Assembly: GCF_013299165.1 (NCBI RefSeq)
Contig: NZ_JAAFKD010000010.1
Span: 146,818-210,817 of the forward strand
Length of the DNA: 64,000 bases
Origin: Microcoleus sp. bin38.metabat.b11b12b14.051
GTDB lineage: Bacteria > Cyanobacteriota > Cyanobacteriia > Cyanobacteriales > Microcoleaceae
Direction of reading: 5' to 3'
A model generated the notes under the pieces. It did no database searches and was not told where the DNA came from. It saw only the letters and a list, made by a program, of their open reading frames with translations. The translations under genes were made by a program, and so were the position numbers. Within the stretch, counting starts at the first letter, position 1. Every line of letters begins with the position of its first letter. Positions 36,250 through 46,546 of the stretch are shown in pieces.

Positions 36250-36909
36250 ATGAAATTTGGAATTTTAACAACAACAGGGCTGCTAATTGCGATCGGTTTT
36301 GCTTCAGGAGTCAAAGCAGAAAACGTATCACACGTCAAGCAGCTATTAGAAACTAAAAATTGTACTGGTTGTGACTTGACAGGAGCGCAGCTTTCTGGTA
36401 TGAATCTCAGCGGTGCCAATTTGAGCGGTGCCAATTTGAGCGGTGCCAATTTGAGCGGTGCCAATTTGAACGAAGCAAATCTGAAACAAGCAAATCTGAA
36501 ACAAGCTAAATTGCCAGGTGCGAGTCTAATTGCAGCTAAAATGCACGGAGCAAATTTGGAGAGTGCTGATTTTACTCGCGCTAACCTGAGTCTGGCGGGT
36601 TTAGTAATTGCTAGTTTGAAAAATACGAACCTCACCAGCGCTAATTTAGTGGGCGCTAATTTAGAAAGTGCTAATTTGGCAGGTGCCAACTTGAGAAATG
36701 CTCGCCAGTCTGTATCGAATCTAGCTAATGTCAGCCTGCGGGGCGGCAGTTTGTCGGGAATCGACGTGCAGGGGGTCAACTTGCGGGATGCTAATTTGAC
36801 TGGTGCTAATTTGACTGGTGCTAATTTGAACGGTTCGGACTTGACTGGGGCTAATTTGAAAGATGCCAATATGGCAAATGTAGATTTGAAAAACGCAGCT
36901 TTGCCTTAG
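36250..36909 (+). CDS. Secreted pentapeptide-repeat protein
   Basis: 219 residues. The signal peptide MKFGILTTTGLLIAIGFASG is cleaved probably after VKA. Then come a short segment with two Cys (LLETKNCTGCDLTGAQ) and about 33 A(N/D)LXX pentapeptide units forming a right-handed quadrilateral beta-helix. Near the start the DNA carries four almost identical GGTGCCAATTTGAGC units, which points to recent expansion. Function of exported pentapeptide proteins in cyanobacteria is unknown. GAGGGTGAGTATATG places a ribosome site before the start. Convergent with the cupin gene. Confidence 0.88.
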   Translation: MKFGILTTTGLLIAIGFASGVKAENVSHVKQLLETKNCTGCDLTGAQLSGMNLSGANLSGANLSGANLSGANLNEANLKQANLKQAKLPGASLIAAKMHGANLESADFTRANLSLAGLVIASLKNTNLTSANLVGANLESANLAGANLRNARQSVSNLANVSLRGGSLSGIDVQGVNLRDANLTGANLTGANLNGSDLTGANLKDANMANVDLKNAALP

Positions 36910-36966
36910 GACGATCGCCAATTGCTATATCACACTATCGTGTTTAACAACCTTAATATAATCGTG

Positions 36967-36993
36967 TAGGGGCAATTTCAGAAATTGCCCCTA
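36967..36993. terminator. Bidirectional terminator hairpin
   Basis: TAGGGGCAATTT/AAATTGCCCCTA stem with a short loop, followed by ATAATTTT on the plus strand and by an A+T-rich stretch on the other side, between two convergent genes. Confidence 0.65.
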
Positions 36994-37040
36994 TAATTTT
37001 AATTGCCTGTAATTTTACTTTTTGGTTAAGCTGGTGCGGC

Positions 37041-37424
37041 TCAATCTTCGTCCTCAGCATCTTGCGGGAAACGGATAATGTCATCCTCTCCGAGGTATTC
37101 GCCATTTTGGATTTCAATCATCACTAGGGGAATGACGCCGGGGTTTTCCACGCGGTGAGCGGTATTCATCGGCACATAGGTGGACTGTTTCTGCATGAGA
37201 ATCGTCTCTTTATCATCGCAGATTACTTTAGCGGTACCGGAGACGACAACCCAGTGCTCGCTGCGGTGATAGTGCATTTGGGTGCGGATGTGGTGTCCCG
37301 GTTTGACTTCGATGCGATTGATCTTGTAACGATCGCCTGCGTCTATGACTGTAACTTTACCCCAAAACCGGGTTTGCGTGCGATCGTCGGTTTTTTCGAT
37401 TGTGTCCGCTGTTTCTGCCACCAT
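37041..37424 (-). CDS. Cupin-domain protein, mannose-6-phosphate isomerase type II-like
   Basis: 127 residues. A single cupin barrel: TRFWGKVTVIDAGDRYKINR, then metal ligands in HHIRTQMHYHRSEHWVVVSG (the HxH...E cupin 1 pattern) and YVPMNTAHRVENPG (cupin 2 His). This is the stand-alone equivalent of the C-terminal isomerase part of bifunctional mannose-1-phosphate guanylyltransferase/mannose-6-phosphate isomerase; it would act on mannose-6-phosphate/fructose-6-phosphate for GDP-mannose and polysaccharide synthesis. No guanylyltransferase gene is adjacent. Confidence 0.85.
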   Translation of the reverse strand: MVAETADTIEKTDDRTQTRFWGKVTVIDAGDRYKINRIEVKPGHHIRTQMHYHRSEHWVVVSGTAKVICDDKETILMQKQSTYVPMNTAHRVENPGVIPLVMIEIQNGEYLGEDDIIRFPQDAEDED

Positions 37425-37532
37425 GCTGTTGATCTCGCTAACGGTATCTGTAAAAATATCTGTAGTTGAAAGTATATCAAAAGGTAAGTGCGATCGGGCT
37501 TTGGCTGAAGTTTTTCTGTCAACAATCCAGGT

Positions 37533-37680
37533 TTATGAAATTAATCGCCATTCGCGAGCATCCACAAACTGAGACAAATGCCCCACATTTGTAGTAACAA
37601 TTACAACTTCATTCCCTGCATTTGCTTCCAATATTGCTTGAGCCGCCAGAATCACATCATGGTATGACCATAACAAAAAT
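37533..37680 (-). pseudogene. C-terminal remnant of a PIN-domain (VapC-like) toxin gene
   Basis: Reading the minus strand up to a TAA at 37533-37535 gives about 48 codons with DVILAAQAILEANAGNEVVI and VTTNVGHLSQFVDAREWRLI, the last third of a PIN nuclease (the Asp of HDVILAA and the TTNVGHL segment are typical). The N-terminal part, with the first catalytic Asp, is missing: a palindromic GTGTGGACTTTAGTCC repeat begins at 37681 exactly where the similarity ends. No antitoxin gene is visible nearby. Confidence 0.7.
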
Positions 37681-37739
37681 GGTTCGTAGTGTGGACTTTA
37701 GTCCGCTCTTATTGCGGACTAAAGTCCACACTACGAACC
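37681..37739. repeat. Palindromic repeat GGTTCGTAGTGTGGACTTTA
   Basis: A near-perfect 26-bp inverted repeat with a 7-base loop (TCTTATT). Same family as 7952, 24704 and 49314. Its left end coincides with the break point of the PIN remnant. Confidence 0.85.
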
Positions 37740-37875
37740 TTATACCATTCTCAGATTTATGTGAATCGGCGAGTCGAGCGATATCATGGATGGGAATTAG
37801 AGATTGTTGGTGAACCCCCCCCTACTTATATTGTAAACAAAAGGCGGGGGATGATTGATCCAGATTCTGGGATTT

Positions 37876-37966
37876 TTTTGAACCGCAGATGTAAGCGGAT
37901 GAACACAGATGAACGCAGATAAAATTCATTCATCTGCGTTCATCTGCGTTTATCTGCGGTTCAAAA
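37876..37966. repeat. Long imperfect hairpin of ATGAACGCAGAT units
   Basis: Left arm TTTTGAACCGCAGAT ... GATGAACGCAGAT pairs with right arm ATCTGCGTTCATCTGCG ... ATCTGCGGTTCAAAA. Non-coding dispersed repeat. The rest of the gap 37740-38005 shows no gene. Confidence 0.8.
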
Positions 37967-38005
37967 TAACCATCTCAGTAAGCTTCGCTCATATTACCAG
38001 AAAGA

Positions 38006-38252
38006 ATTGGTTTAAAGCCGGAATCATTGTATGGAGAACTTAAAATCTGACTATTCATTTCTCCAATCCTCTTTCTTCCAGATCGAGTGCTGTCAAGCGG
38101 TCAGCCCTTCGACTTCGCTGACAATCAACAATCAACAGTCAACAGTCAACAGTCAACAATCAACAATCAACAGTCAACAATCAACAATCAACAATCAACA
38201 ATCAACAGTCAACAGTCAACTGTCAACTGTCAACTGTCAACTGTCAACTGAA
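38006..38252. repeat. Dispersed 83-bp element followed by CAACAGT/CAACAAT heptamer array
   Basis: 38006-38088 is a divergent copy of the GGTTTAAAGCC ... ACTATTCATT element seen at 28897 and 55031. From about 38126 to 38250 the 7-mers CAACAGT, CAACAAT and CAACTGT repeat some seventeen times and end at the acnB stop codon. Heptamer arrays of the same type occur at 54007. Confidence 0.8.
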
Positions 38253-40868
38253 TTACTTGCTCAACACACCTTCAGGAATACCCAAAATATCCTCAATTCG
38301 AGGCATATCTTCCAAAGCAATCACTCGTCCTTCATCCTCAAATCCAGCAATTTGATCGAAATTCAAATATCGATACAAATCCCCAGCAAAAGGATTGATT
38401 TTTTTCGCGACAATCTCGTGGTATTCTTCGACTGTGGGAATGCGACCTAACAGCGAACAAACAGCCGCTAATTCCGCCGAACCGAGATAAACTTGTGCAT
38501 CTTTGCCCATGCGGTTGTTGAAGTTGCGAGTCGAAGTTGAAAATACAGTTGTGGCATCTTTAACCCGCGCTTGATTTCCCATACAAAGACTGCATCCCGG
38601 CATTTCTGTGCGCGCTCCAGCGGCTCCAAAAATGCTGTAATAACCTTCTTCTTTCAGTTGCTGTTCGTCCATGCGAGTGGGCGGACAAATCCATAGGCGA
38701 GTTTTCACTTCTCCTGAACCTTCCAATACCTTCGCAGTGGCGCGGTAGTGACCGATATTTGTCATGCAGGAACCGACAAATACTTCGTCTACCCGATCGC
38801 CCGCAACCGCACTCAACAGCTTCACATTATCCGGGTCATTCGGCGCAGCCACAATGGGTTCTGTAATTTCGTTGAGATCGATTTCGATGATTTCCACGTA
38901 CTCAGCATCAGCATCCGCTTCCAGCAACACCGGATTCGCCAGCCATTCCTCCATTTTCGCCACCCGGCGCATCATCGTGCGCGCATCTTGATAGCCCCGC
39001 GCGACCATGTTTTTTAGCAGCGCGACATTAGAACGAATGTACTCAGAAACAGTCTCTACGCTCAATTTAATGGTGCATCCGGCGCAAGAACGCTCGGCGG
39101 AGGCATCGGTCAATTCAAAAGCCTGCTCGACCTTTAAATCGGGCAAACCTTCAATCTCCATAATCCGCCCAGAAAAGACGTTTTTCTTATTCTGTTTCGA
39201 GACTGTCAGCAAACCTTTTTGAATTGCTACGTAGGGAATGGCATTCACAACATCCCGCAGCGTTACTCCGGGTTGCAATTCACCTTTAAATCTGACTAAG
39301 ACCGATTCTGGCATATCCAAAGGCATGACGCCCAAAGCAGCAGCAAATGCTACTAATCCCGAACCCGCAGGGAAGGAAATTCCTAAAGGAAAACGAGTGT
39401 GAGAATCGCCACCAGTTCCGACTGTATCCGGCAACAACATCCGGTTCAGCCAAGAGTGAATAATGCCGTCTCCCGGCCGCAAAGCTATACCTGCCCGCTG
39501 TGCCATGAAATCGGGTAATTCGTGGTGAGTTTTGACATCAACTGGTTTCGGATAGGCGGCGGTGTGGCAGAAACTTTGAATTACCAAATCGGCGCTAAAT
39601 CCCAAACAAGCTAGTTCTTTTAATTCGTCGCGAGTCATGGGCCCGGTGGTATCTTGGGAACCGACTGTGGTCATTAATGGTTCGCAAGATGTGCCGGGAC
39701 GAACGCCACCTAAACCGCAAGCTTTCCCTACCATTTTTTGGGCTAAAGTGAAGCCTTTTCCGGTATCGGCGGGTACTGTTGGGCGGGTGAAAATCTGGCT
39801 GATTTCTAGTCCTAAAGCTTCGCGAACTTTATCGGTTAAAGTGCGTCCAATTAAGAGCGGAATCCGGCCGCCGGCGCGCACTTCGTCGAGAATTGTGTCG
39901 GGTTTGAGGGTGAAGGTGGAGATGATTTCTCCGGCTTCGTTGGTGATTTCGCCTTTGTAGGGATGGATGGTGATTACCATGCCGGTTTCCATTTGGGCGA
40001 CATCGCATTCGATCGGCAATGCACCGGAATCTTCAGCGGTATTGAAGAAAATCGGGGCGATCGCACTTCCGAGAATATAACCGCCGTTGCGCTTGTTGGG
40101 TACAAACGGAATATCGTTACCAATGTGCCACAGCACCGAGTTAATCGCCGATTTCCGCGAGGAACCGGTGCCGACAACATCGCCAACGTAGGCTACGGGA
40201 TGACCTTTTTGCTTTAATTGGGCGATCGTTTCCAGAGATCCGGGCATCTTGCTTTCGAGCATTGCCAAAGCGTGCAGGGGAATGTCCGGCCGCGTGGTAG
40301 CCTGAGGTGCGGGAGACAAGTCATCGGTATTGGTTTCTCCTGGCACTTTGAAGACTGTTACCGTAATTGCTTCCGCTAGTTCGGGGCGACCGGTAAACCA
40401 CTCAGCATCGGCCCAAGAATCGACTACTTGCTTGGCGTAGGGATTAGTATCCGACAGGGCGAGAATGTCGTGGAAAGCGTCAAATACTAACAGCGTTTTG
40501 CTCAAGGCGCGGGCTGCCGTGGCGGGGATAGCGATTTCAGCAGTAGGATTGAGCAAATCGATTAAAGATTGGACGTTGTAACCGCCCATCATTGTCCCCA
40601 GCAGGTAAACTGCCCATTTGGGAGCAATTAGGGGGCTGTGGATTTCGCCTTTGGCGATGCCGGTCAGAAAACCTGCTTTGACGTAGGCGGCACTATCTAC
40701 GCCCGGTGGTACACGATCGCGCAATAATTCGATTAAGGCGGATTCTTCCCCCGGCGGCGGATTTTTGAGTAATTCGCAGAGTTCTGACGTTTGCTGGGCG
40801 TCTAGCGGCAGCGGTGGAATTCCCAATGCGGCGCGATCGGCAGCGTGTTGGCGGTAAGATTCAAGCAT
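38253..40868 (-). CDS. acnB: Aconitate hydratase B
   Basis: 871 residues from ATG 40868 ([20 protein letters not shown]), which has GAGGAGAG a few bases upstream; the frame is open for 26 more codons that read through repeat sequence and are not expected to be coding. AcnB interconverts citrate and isocitrate through a 4Fe-4S cluster. The N-terminal HEAT-like domain is followed by the swivel domain ([17 protein letters not shown]) and the cluster domains; cluster Cys residues lie in [13 protein letters not shown] and in [13 protein letters not shown]. Length is typical of the B type. It supplies 2-oxoglutarate for nitrogen assimilation. Monocistronic by position. Confidence 0.95.
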   Translation of the reverse strand: MLESYRQHAADRAALGIPPLPLDAQQTSELCELLKNPPPGEESALIELLRDRVPPGVDSAAYVKAGFLTGIAKGEIHSPLIAPKWAVYLLGTMMGGYNVQSLIDLLNPTAEIAIPATAARALSKTLLVFDAFHDILALSDTNPYAKQVVDSWADAEWFTGRPELAEAITVTVFKVPGETNTDDLSPAPQATTRPDIPLHALAMLESKMPGSLETIAQLKQKGHPVAYVGDVVGTGSSRKSAINSVLWHIGNDIPFVPNKRNGGYILGSAIAPIFFNTAEDSGALPIECDVAQMETGMVITIHPYKGEITNEAGEIISTFTLKPDTILDEVRAGGRIPLLIGRTLTDKVREALGLEISQIFTRPTVPADTGKGFTLAQKMVGKACGLGGVRPGTSCEPLMTTVGSQDTTGPMTRDELKELACLGFSADLVIQSFCHTAAYPKPVDVKTHHELPDFMAQRAGIALRPGDGIIHSWLNRMLLPDTVGTGGDSHTRFPLGISFPAGSGLVAFAAALGVMPLDMPESVLVRFKGELQPGVTLRDVVNAIPYVAIQKGLLTVSKQNKKNVFSGRIMEIEGLPDLKVEQAFELTDASAERSCAGCTIKLSVETVSEYIRSNVALLKNMVARGYQDARTMMRRVAKMEEWLANPVLLEADADAEYVEIIEIDLNEITEPIVAAPNDPDNVKLLSAVAGDRVDEVFVGSCMTNIGHYRATAKVLEGSGEVKTRLWICPPTRMDEQQLKEEGYYSIFGAAGARTEMPGCSLCMGNQARVKDATTVFSTSTRNFNNRMGKDAQVYLGSAELAAVCSLLGRIPTVEEYHEIVAKKINPFAGDLYRYLNFDQIAGFEDEGRVIALEDMPRIEDILGIPEGVLSK

Positions 40869-41307
40869 TTTCCTCTCTCCTCGGATAGTTTTGGGTAGTT
40901 GTTTGCGGATGACCGGGCGGTTGAAACCGCTTTTATAGGAACACAACCCACTCCCAGCGGGTTGAAGACCCTGGGTTGATTAAATTACATTATCCTCTGG
41001 TGTCCCCGGAGGCGGACATCGTTTGTATAGACGCGCTTTCAATGTACGTCTTATCTTATCTGAACCCTATTGAGCCATACATGAAAATTTAATGCAACTT
41101 CAGGAACAGTAGATTTTCCTACCAAAGATAGATGCGCTCTCCACTGGGAGTCCATGTCAAACTCCTCTCGATCAGTTTTGGGACGTAGATTGACATTGTT
41201 CTGGTTAAGATTGATGTAGTGGGGTACTGTCGAGCGTCCTCTGCATCTGAAAATCGTCCGTTACCCTAAGTTTAAAAAAGTTATCCGCTCAATGGATCGA
41301 TTCAAAA
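40869..41307. repeat. Intergenic gap with a GGTTGAAACCGC repeat
   Basis: 40910-41050 carries GGGCGGTTGAAACCGC, CCCACTCCCAGCGGGTTGAA and GTTTGTATAGACGCGC, the inverted version of the repeat at 26592. It includes the acnB leader. The remainder to 41307 shows no gene and no clear promoter. Confidence 0.65.
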
Positions 41308-44300
41308 ATGGAAAGTTTGACCCCTGAAAACGGTGAAGACTGTCAGGGCTGTGCCGCCAAGCCAGACTTGTACGAAGAGTTGCCAGGAACCAAAGAATTG
41401 CTGCTGACGATCGCCAATTCGATGCCGATGCCGATGATCGTCAGCACTGTGGCTGAGGGCAAAATTCTTTACAGCAACGATTTATGCCGTCAGGCTTTCG
41501 GCCTGGGGGCACGGGAGTCGATCGACGGCGAACCAGCCTCCATCCTCTACAACAACCCCGCAGAGCGCCAAGAACTGCTGCAAGAGCTCGCCCGCAACGG
41601 ACACGTCCGCGAGACAGAAGTCCGCCTCAAAAAAGTTGACGGGACGCTGTTTTGGGCAACTGTATCGATGCGGTATTTGACACTGCTGTCGCAAAAAACT
41701 GTGCTGTCGGTGTTTTGCGACATTACCGAGCGCAAGCTAGCTGCCACCAAGGAGCAGGAATTACTCACCTCAATCCACTTGCGGGCCCGCCAGCAAGCGG
41801 CCGTCGCTTACTTGGGACAGCATGCCCTAGTCGAAACAGATTTGTTGGCATTGATGGACAAAGCAGCGATATTGATTGTTCAAACGCTGGACGTTGATTA
41901 TTGCCAGTTGTTAGAACTTCTGCCCTCAGGTGATGCTTTTCTGTTGCGAGCGGGTGCGGGGTGGCAGCCCGGACTTGTGGGTAACGCCACTGTTACCGCT
42001 TCTAGTCGATCGCAAGCAGGTTACACATTGCTCGTGGGTCAACCGACGATTGTCGAAGATTTGCGGCTGGAAACGCGCTTTAGCGAGTCGCCGCTGCTAC
42101 ACAACCACCGGGCATTCAGTGGCGTGACAGTCATCGTTCCCGGCAATCGGGGACTGGGGAAAAGAAACTGGGGACACGCAGCATCGACGAATACTTCCTC
42201 TGCACCGGCCTGGGGCGTTTTGGGGGTTCACACCAATCAGCGGCGGGTATTCAGTCAAGATGACGTTTATTTTGTAGAAGCGATCGCCAACGTATTAGCC
42301 GCGGCGATCGAGCGGATTCGATCGCAAGAGCGGTTGCAAATGATGGAACGGGCGATCGAAAGTTGTAGCAACGGCATTGCGATCGCCGATGCGGTGGTTG
42401 CACACCATCCGATTATTTATGTCAATCCCAGTTTTGAGCGGATTACAGGTTATCGCAGAGACGATTTAATCGGGCAAAATTGCCGGTTGTTCTACGGTAG
42501 CGACACTGACACAGCCGCTGCTAAACAATTGCGCCGGGCCATGGCACAAGGGAAAGAATCTCAAGTTATTTTACGCAATTTTCGGAAAGATGGGACGCCT
42601 TTTTGGCACGAACTGTCGATCGCTCCGGTGTACAACTCGCGGCGCCACTTAACCCACTTTATTGCAGTGCAAACAGACATCACCGACCGCCAGCGATCGG
42701 AAGAAGAATTATTTTTGAAATCTCAAGCCTTAGCAACTTTCAGCGCCAATCTCAAACACTTGCACCGGATTACAACTTATCATTATCAAAACTTTGAAGA
42801 ACTGGTTGACGATTATCTAACAGCAGGCTGTTTGATGTTTGGACTTTCTATTGGCATCATGGCTGAAGTTGAAAGCGAAGCTTTTATTGTGCGGGCAGTA
42901 AAAACCAATTTGGGATATTTCGAGCGCGGTTTAAAATTGCCTCTGGGCGAGACTTACTGCGCCGACGTGATGAAACATCAAAAAACGCAGCTATTTTTTA
43001 ATGTGGGAGCAAACTCAGAAGTCCGGGAACGTGCAGTTTATCAAAAAAGCAAATTAGAATCTTACATCGGAACCCCGATATTTGTTAACAATAAAGCCTA
43101 CGGTACGTTAAGTTTTAGTTCGCCAGAAATTCGGCGCAAAAAAATCGAAAGCCACGAAATAGAAATCATAGAATTGATGGCTCAAAGCATCGGCAAATTT
43201 CTGGCAGTTTACCAAATGGAAGTGGAACGCCAGCAAGCAGAAAAAGAGCGCTGCGATTTGATACTATCTCTTCAAGAAAGTGAAGAACGCTATCGCCGTT
43301 TAGTAGAACTGTCTCCCGAAGCGATCGCCGTTCACTGTGAAGGGAAAATAGCCTACATCAATGCAGCAGGCGCTAAACTCCTCGGCGCCGACTCTCCAGC
43401 AGCGCTCATCGGCTTTCCGGTATTGAAATTCGTCCATCCCAACTATGTGGAAACAGCCAAAGAGCGCATGAGGCAAGTCGAGGAAGAAAATCAGCCGATC
43501 GAGCTGGCGGAAGAAAAACTGATGCGGCTCGACGGACAAATCATCGACGTTGAAGTCGCCGGCATCCCCGCTATTTATCAAGGCTCAGCCGCCGCCCAAA
43601 TTATTATCAGAGATGTCACCGAGCGCAAGCGAGTAGAAAAGCAACTGCTGCACGGTGCTTTTCACGACGCCCTGACAGGTTTACCGAACCGCGTTTTGTT
43701 TATCGACAGGCTACGACAATCCATCCGCCGCTCGAAACATTCCCCCGATTATAAATTTGGTTTGCTATTCTTAGATTTAGACCGCTTCAAAGTAGTTAAT
43801 GATTCTTTAGGACACATTCTCGGAGACAAACTGCTAGTCGCCCTAGCGCACCGCCTGCAAACCTGCGTGCGCGTTTCTGATACCGTCGCCCGTCTTGGGG
43901 GAGACGAATTCACAATCCTGCTAGACCACATTCAGAGCCTCAGCGACGCCACCCTAGCAGCTAACAGGATACAAACAGAACTGACACGACCGTTTAATAT
44001 CGAAGGACACGAAGTATTTACCACTGCTAGCATTGGGATTGTTTTCAGTCGGGGCGAAGTCGCAGCAACCGAAACAGGAGGCGAATCGCAGTTGTACGCT
44101 CACCCTGAAGAATTCCTGCGCGATGCTGACATTGCTATGTACCGGGCTAAAGCTTTAGGAAAAGCCCGCTACGAGGTATTTAATTTGGCGATGCACGACC
44201 AAACTATCTCGCTGTTGCAGTTAGAAACTGACTTGCGACTAGCTATTTTTGGTAAGGAAGAATTAGGTGCGAGTAAGGATGAATGTTCGGACTTTATTGT

Positions 44301-45231
44301 ACACTACCAACCAATTGTCTCGATCGCCAGCGGTGCGATCGAGGGTTTTGAGGCTTTGGTACGCTGGCAGCACCCGGTTCGGGGTCTAGTACCGCCGTCT
44401 ACCTTTATTCCTGTAGCCGAGGAAACAGGCTTGATCGTGCCTCTGGGAGCTTGGGTGCTGCGGGAAGCTTGCAGGCAATTGCGAGTTTGGCAAGAAATGT
44501 TGATTGAAGAAGGAAGAAGGAAGAAGGAAGAAGGAAGAAGGAAGAAGGAAGAAGGAAGAAGGAAGAAGGAAGAAGGAAGAAGGAAGAAGGAAGAAGGAAC
44601 ATGGGAAAAATTCCCAATTCCCGATTCCCAATTACCGATTCCCAATCACCAATTACCAATCACTAATTCAGAGTTACCAATTGTCGAGCCTTCAAAATTA
44701 ACAATGAGTGTTAATCTTTCTCCTAAACAGTTAGGAATGGCAAATTTAATCGAACACATAGATGAAATATTGGCAGAAACTGGCTGTGCTCCGAGTTGTT
44801 TAAAATTGGAGATTACTGAAAGTGCGATCGTAGAGAATGTGACTAAAGCCAATATTGTGCTCGCCCAATTAAAAGCTAGAAATATTCGATTGTCGATCGA
44901 CGATTTTGGTACGGGTTATTCGTCTTTGAGTTACTTGCACCGCTTTCCGCTGGATACGCTGAAGATCGATCGCTCTTTTGTGAGTCGCTTGGGCGCGATC
45001 GAAAACGGTGACGGCGGGGGTCAGCATTTGCAGATTGTGCGGGCGATCGTCACTTTGGCTCACAATTTGGGATTAAATGCGATCGCCGAAGGTGTGGAGA
45101 CAGCCGAACAGTTAGCACAGCTACGGGAACTCGACTGCGAATTAGCTCAGGGATATTTGTTTTCTAAGCCTTTGGACAGTTTAACGATGACAAAAATGCT
45201 GAGCGAACTTGGCAAGATCAAGTCTAGTTAA
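41308..45231 (+). CDS. PAS/GAF sensor diguanylate cyclase-phosphodiesterase (GGDEF-EAL)
   Basis: 1307 residues, soluble. Order: PAS about 25-145, GAF about 165-335, PAS about 345-460 ([20 protein letters not shown]), GAF about 480-640, PAS about 655-780, GGDEF about 785-960 with [14 protein letters not shown] near 860 (intact active site), EAL about 990-1300 with [11 protein letters not shown] near 1011, [28 protein letters not shown] and AEGVET. It could make and break c-di-GMP. Residues about 1066-1128 interrupt the EAL domain: a perfect heptapeptide run (EEGRRKK repeated) and then a Pro/Ile/Asn-rich piece ([18 protein letters not shown]), both encoded by DNA like the intergenic heptamer repeats. 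The reading frame stays open across it. Confidence 0.92.
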   Translation: MESLTPENGEDCQGCAAKPDLYEELPGTKELLLTIANSMPMPMIVSTVAEGKILYSNDLCRQAFGLGARESIDGEPASILYNNPAERQELLQELARNGHVRETEVRLKKVDGTLFWATVSMRYLTLLSQKTVLSVFCDITERKLAATKEQELLTSIHLRARQQAAVAYLGQHALVETDLLALMDKAAILIVQTLDVDYCQLLELLPSGDAFLLRAGAGWQPGLVGNATVTASSRSQAGYTLLVGQPTIVEDLRLETRFSESPLLHNHRAFSGVTVIVPGNRGLGKRNWGHAASTNTSSAPAWGVLGVHTNQRRVFSQDDVYFVEAIANVLAAAIERIRSQERLQMMERAIESCSNGIAIADAVVAHHPIIYVNPSFERITGYRRDDLIGQNCRLFYGSDTDTAAAKQLRRAMAQGKESQVILRNFRKDGTPFWHELSIAPVYNSRRHLTHFIAVQTDITDRQRSEEELFLKSQALATFSANLKHLHRITTYHYQNFEELVDDYLTAGCLMFGLSIGIMAEVESEAFIVRAVKTNLGYFERGLKLPLGETYCADVMKHQKTQLFFNVGANSEVRERAVYQKSKLESYIGTPIFVNNKAYGTLSFSSPEIRRKKIESHEIEIIELMAQSIGKFLAVYQMEVERQQAEKERCDLILSLQESEERYRRLVELSPEAIAVHCEGKIAYINAAGAKLLGADSPAALIGFPVLKFVHPNYVETAKERMRQVEEENQPIELAEEKLMRLDGQIIDVEVAGIPAIYQGSAAAQIIIRDVTERKRVEKQLLHGAFHDALTGLPNRVLFIDRLRQSIRRSKHSPDYKFGLLFLDLDRFKVVNDSLGHILGDKLLVALAHRLQTCVRVSDTVARLGGDEFTILLDHIQSLSDATLAANRIQTELTRPFNIEGHEVFTTASIGIVFSRGEVAATETGGESQLYAHPEEFLRDADIAMYRAKALGKARYEVFNLAMHDQTISLLQLETDLRLAIFGKEELGASKDECSDFIVHYQPIVSIASGAIEGFEALVRWQHPVRGLVPPSTFIPVAEETGLIVPLGAWVLREACRQLRVWQEMLIEEGRRKKEEGRRKKEEGRRKKEEGRRKKEEGTWEKFPIPDSQLPIPNHQLPITNSELPIVEPSKLTMSVNLSPKQLGMANLIEHIDEILAETGCAPSCLKLEITESAIVENVTKANIVLAQLKARNIRLSIDDFGTGYSSLSYLHRFPLDTLKIDRSFVSRLGAIENGDGGGQHLQIVRAIVTLAHNLGLNAIAEGVETAEQLAQLRELDCELAQGYLFSKPLDSLTMTKMLSELGKIKSS
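44506..44599 (+). repeat. Perfect GGAAGAA heptanucleotide tract inside the EAL-coding region
   Basis: About thirteen exact 7-bp units without interruption. Three units make seven codons, so the protein shows a seven-residue period (EEGRRKK). It is followed to about 44690 by decayed 7-mers of the ATTCCCA/ATTACCA type. The same two repeat types are found between genes at 15620 and 54296. Confidence 0.9.
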
Positions 45232-45316
45232 ATAGTGTTCAATATCATCTTTGAAATAGCAATCTTATTAAAAACTTTCGCTGTATAGCAACCTTCTCGG
45301 CGGTTAGGACATAAAT

Positions 45317-45429
45317 CAATACGGTTCACTTAAAGTTTTTTTGTCATTGCGAGCGTACCCGCGAAGCAATCGCAGTGTTTATTTTTCACATGATTTTATA
45401 GACTGAACAGTCTTAAGTAAACCGTATTG
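45317..45429. mobile_element. 113-bp MITE with 10-bp target-site duplication
   Basis: Ends CAATACGGTTCACTTAA and the complement of CAATACGGTTTACTTAA form 17-bp inverted repeats with one mismatch. Both sides carry GGACATAAAT (45307-45316 and 45430-45439). An uninterrupted version of the same surrounding repeat is found at 23781 (GGACATAACTAACCTGATGA). Inside is the palindromic GTCATTGCGAGCG/GCGAAGCAATCGC motif. No coding capacity; a transposase acting in trans would be needed. End sequence and duplication length would fit an IS4-like element, but that is only a guess. Confidence 0.85.
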
Positions 45430-45439
45430 GGACATAAAT

Positions 45440-45625
45440 AACTTCATGAATAGAGCCGATATCCTTACTGCATCAAACCATTGATGCCCGTTATGCAACT
45501 GTCAACTCTTCGACTTCGCTTTTCGCGCTCTTCTGTCAACTCTTCGACTCCCCTCGACTTCGCGGGCGGGCAAGTCGCTTTTCGCGCTCTTCTGTCAACT
45601 GTCAACTGCTATACCATCGAGCTTC
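45440..45625. repeat. Dispersed repeat with TCAACTCTTCGACTTCGC units
   Basis: Continuation of the block also present at 23781-23916 (TTATGCAACTGTCAAC ... CAACTGTCAACTGCTATAC), here expanded by two CGCTTTTCGCGCTCTTCTGT units. No gene. It separates the GGDEF-EAL gene from the convergent AraC gene. Confidence 0.7.
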
Positions 45626-46546
45626 TTAACTACTTTTGAGCCGAGCAATATCGCGAGACGGAGGTGCGCCGAACAACCGCCTGTATTCGCGATTGAACTG
45701 TGACGGGCTTTCATAACCTACATCATAGGCAGCAGTCGTCGCATTGGAGTTTTCGGCAAGCATCAGGCGGCGCGCTTCTAATAGTCTTAATTGCTTTTGA
45801 TATTGAATGGGACTCATTGATGTCACTTGCTTGAAATGGTGATAGAAGGATGAAGGAGACATCTTAACTTTCTCAGCTAAATCCTCAACTCGCATCGGCT
45901 GCGTAAAATCTGCTTTGATCAGTTGTATTACCTCGGCAATGCGCTGCATATTGCTGCCGGATGTCGCAATCTGACGGACAGCTTCGCCTTGTTCGCCCAT
46001 TAACAGACGATAATAGATTTCGCGGACAATCATCGGTGCCAAGATCGGGATATCCTGCGGCGTATCTAACAGCTTTGTTAGTCTGAGCGCGCAATCGAGC
46101 AACGGTGCATCGGCGGTGCTGACGAACAAGCCTCTAACCGAATCTTCTTTCTTAGGCGCGCTGGGGATTGTTTGGGCAATAATATCACAAAGTTGGCGCG
46201 GATCTAGATTCAGCTTAAATCCTAAATAAGGCTTGTCTGGGGTTGCCTCAACCACAAATCCGCTCAGAGGCAAATCAACTGAGACAACAAGATATTGAGA
46301 CGCGCCATAACAATAGGTTTCCTCACCCAGCAAGGCTTTCTTTTTGCCCTGAATGATGATGCCGAGAATAGGTTGACAGAGAAGGGGTAGTGCGGCAGAA
46401 ACAGAAGATTCTCGCGCGAACTCTAGCTGATCTATATCTGTTTTATGAGAACCGTCTCCCTTACCGTCGGTGTGTCGGGTTAGCAGTGCTGTAAGTTCTT
46501 GACACTGATTGCCGATCGCATCATGGTTGAGCATTTCAATCGTCAT
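45626..46546 (-). CDS. AraC-family transcriptional regulator
   Basis: 306 residues. The N-terminal AraC_N-type ligand domain (QPILGIIIQGKKKALLGEET, QYLVVSVDLPLSGFVVEATP) is followed by two HTH motifs at the C-terminus (MRVEDLAEKVKMSPSSFYHH and AYDVGYESPSQFNREYRRLF), as in regulators of aldehyde or alcohol-response genes. It is transcribed away from the NTF2/NmrA/SDR genes, and is a natural candidate for their regulator. A small ACTC-TTTT-GAGT dyad (46573-46584) in the shared upstream region could be its site. Confidence 0.88.
   Translation of the reverse strand: MTIEMLNHDAIGNQCQELTALLTRHTDGKGDGSHKTDIDQLEFARESSVSAALPLLCQPILGIIIQGKKKALLGEETYCYGASQYLVVSVDLPLSGFVVEATPDKPYLGFKLNLDPRQLCDIIAQTIPSAPKKEDSVRGLFVSTADAPLLDCALRLTKLLDTPQDIPILAPMIVREIYYRLLMGEQGEAVRQIATSGSNMQRIAEVIQLIKADFTQPMRVEDLAEKVKMSPSSFYHHFKQVTSMSPIQYQKQLRLLEARRLMLAENSNATTAAYDVGYESPSQFNREYRRLFGAPPSRDIARLKSS

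Noticed and set aside
36198..36869. 223-codon frame antisense to the pentapeptide gene
   Set aside because: Arises from the 15-bp codon periodicity of the pentapeptide gene; the plus-strand product has a signal peptide, ribosome site and family match.
38105..38250. Possible CRISPR array in the CAACAGT/CAACAAT region
   Set aside because: Period is 7 bases without unique spacers; it is a short tandem repeat. I saw no CRISPR-like repeat-spacer pattern in the window.
40869..40946. 26-codon N-terminal extension of AcnB
   Set aside because: It reads through dispersed repeat sequence (GGTTGAAACCGC), while ATG 40868 has GAGGAGAG and gives the normal AcnB start.
44304..44659. Antisense frames rich in FFLLPSS over the GGAAGAA tract
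   Set aside because: Opposite-strand translation of the heptamer tract inside an intact GGDEF-EAL gene.
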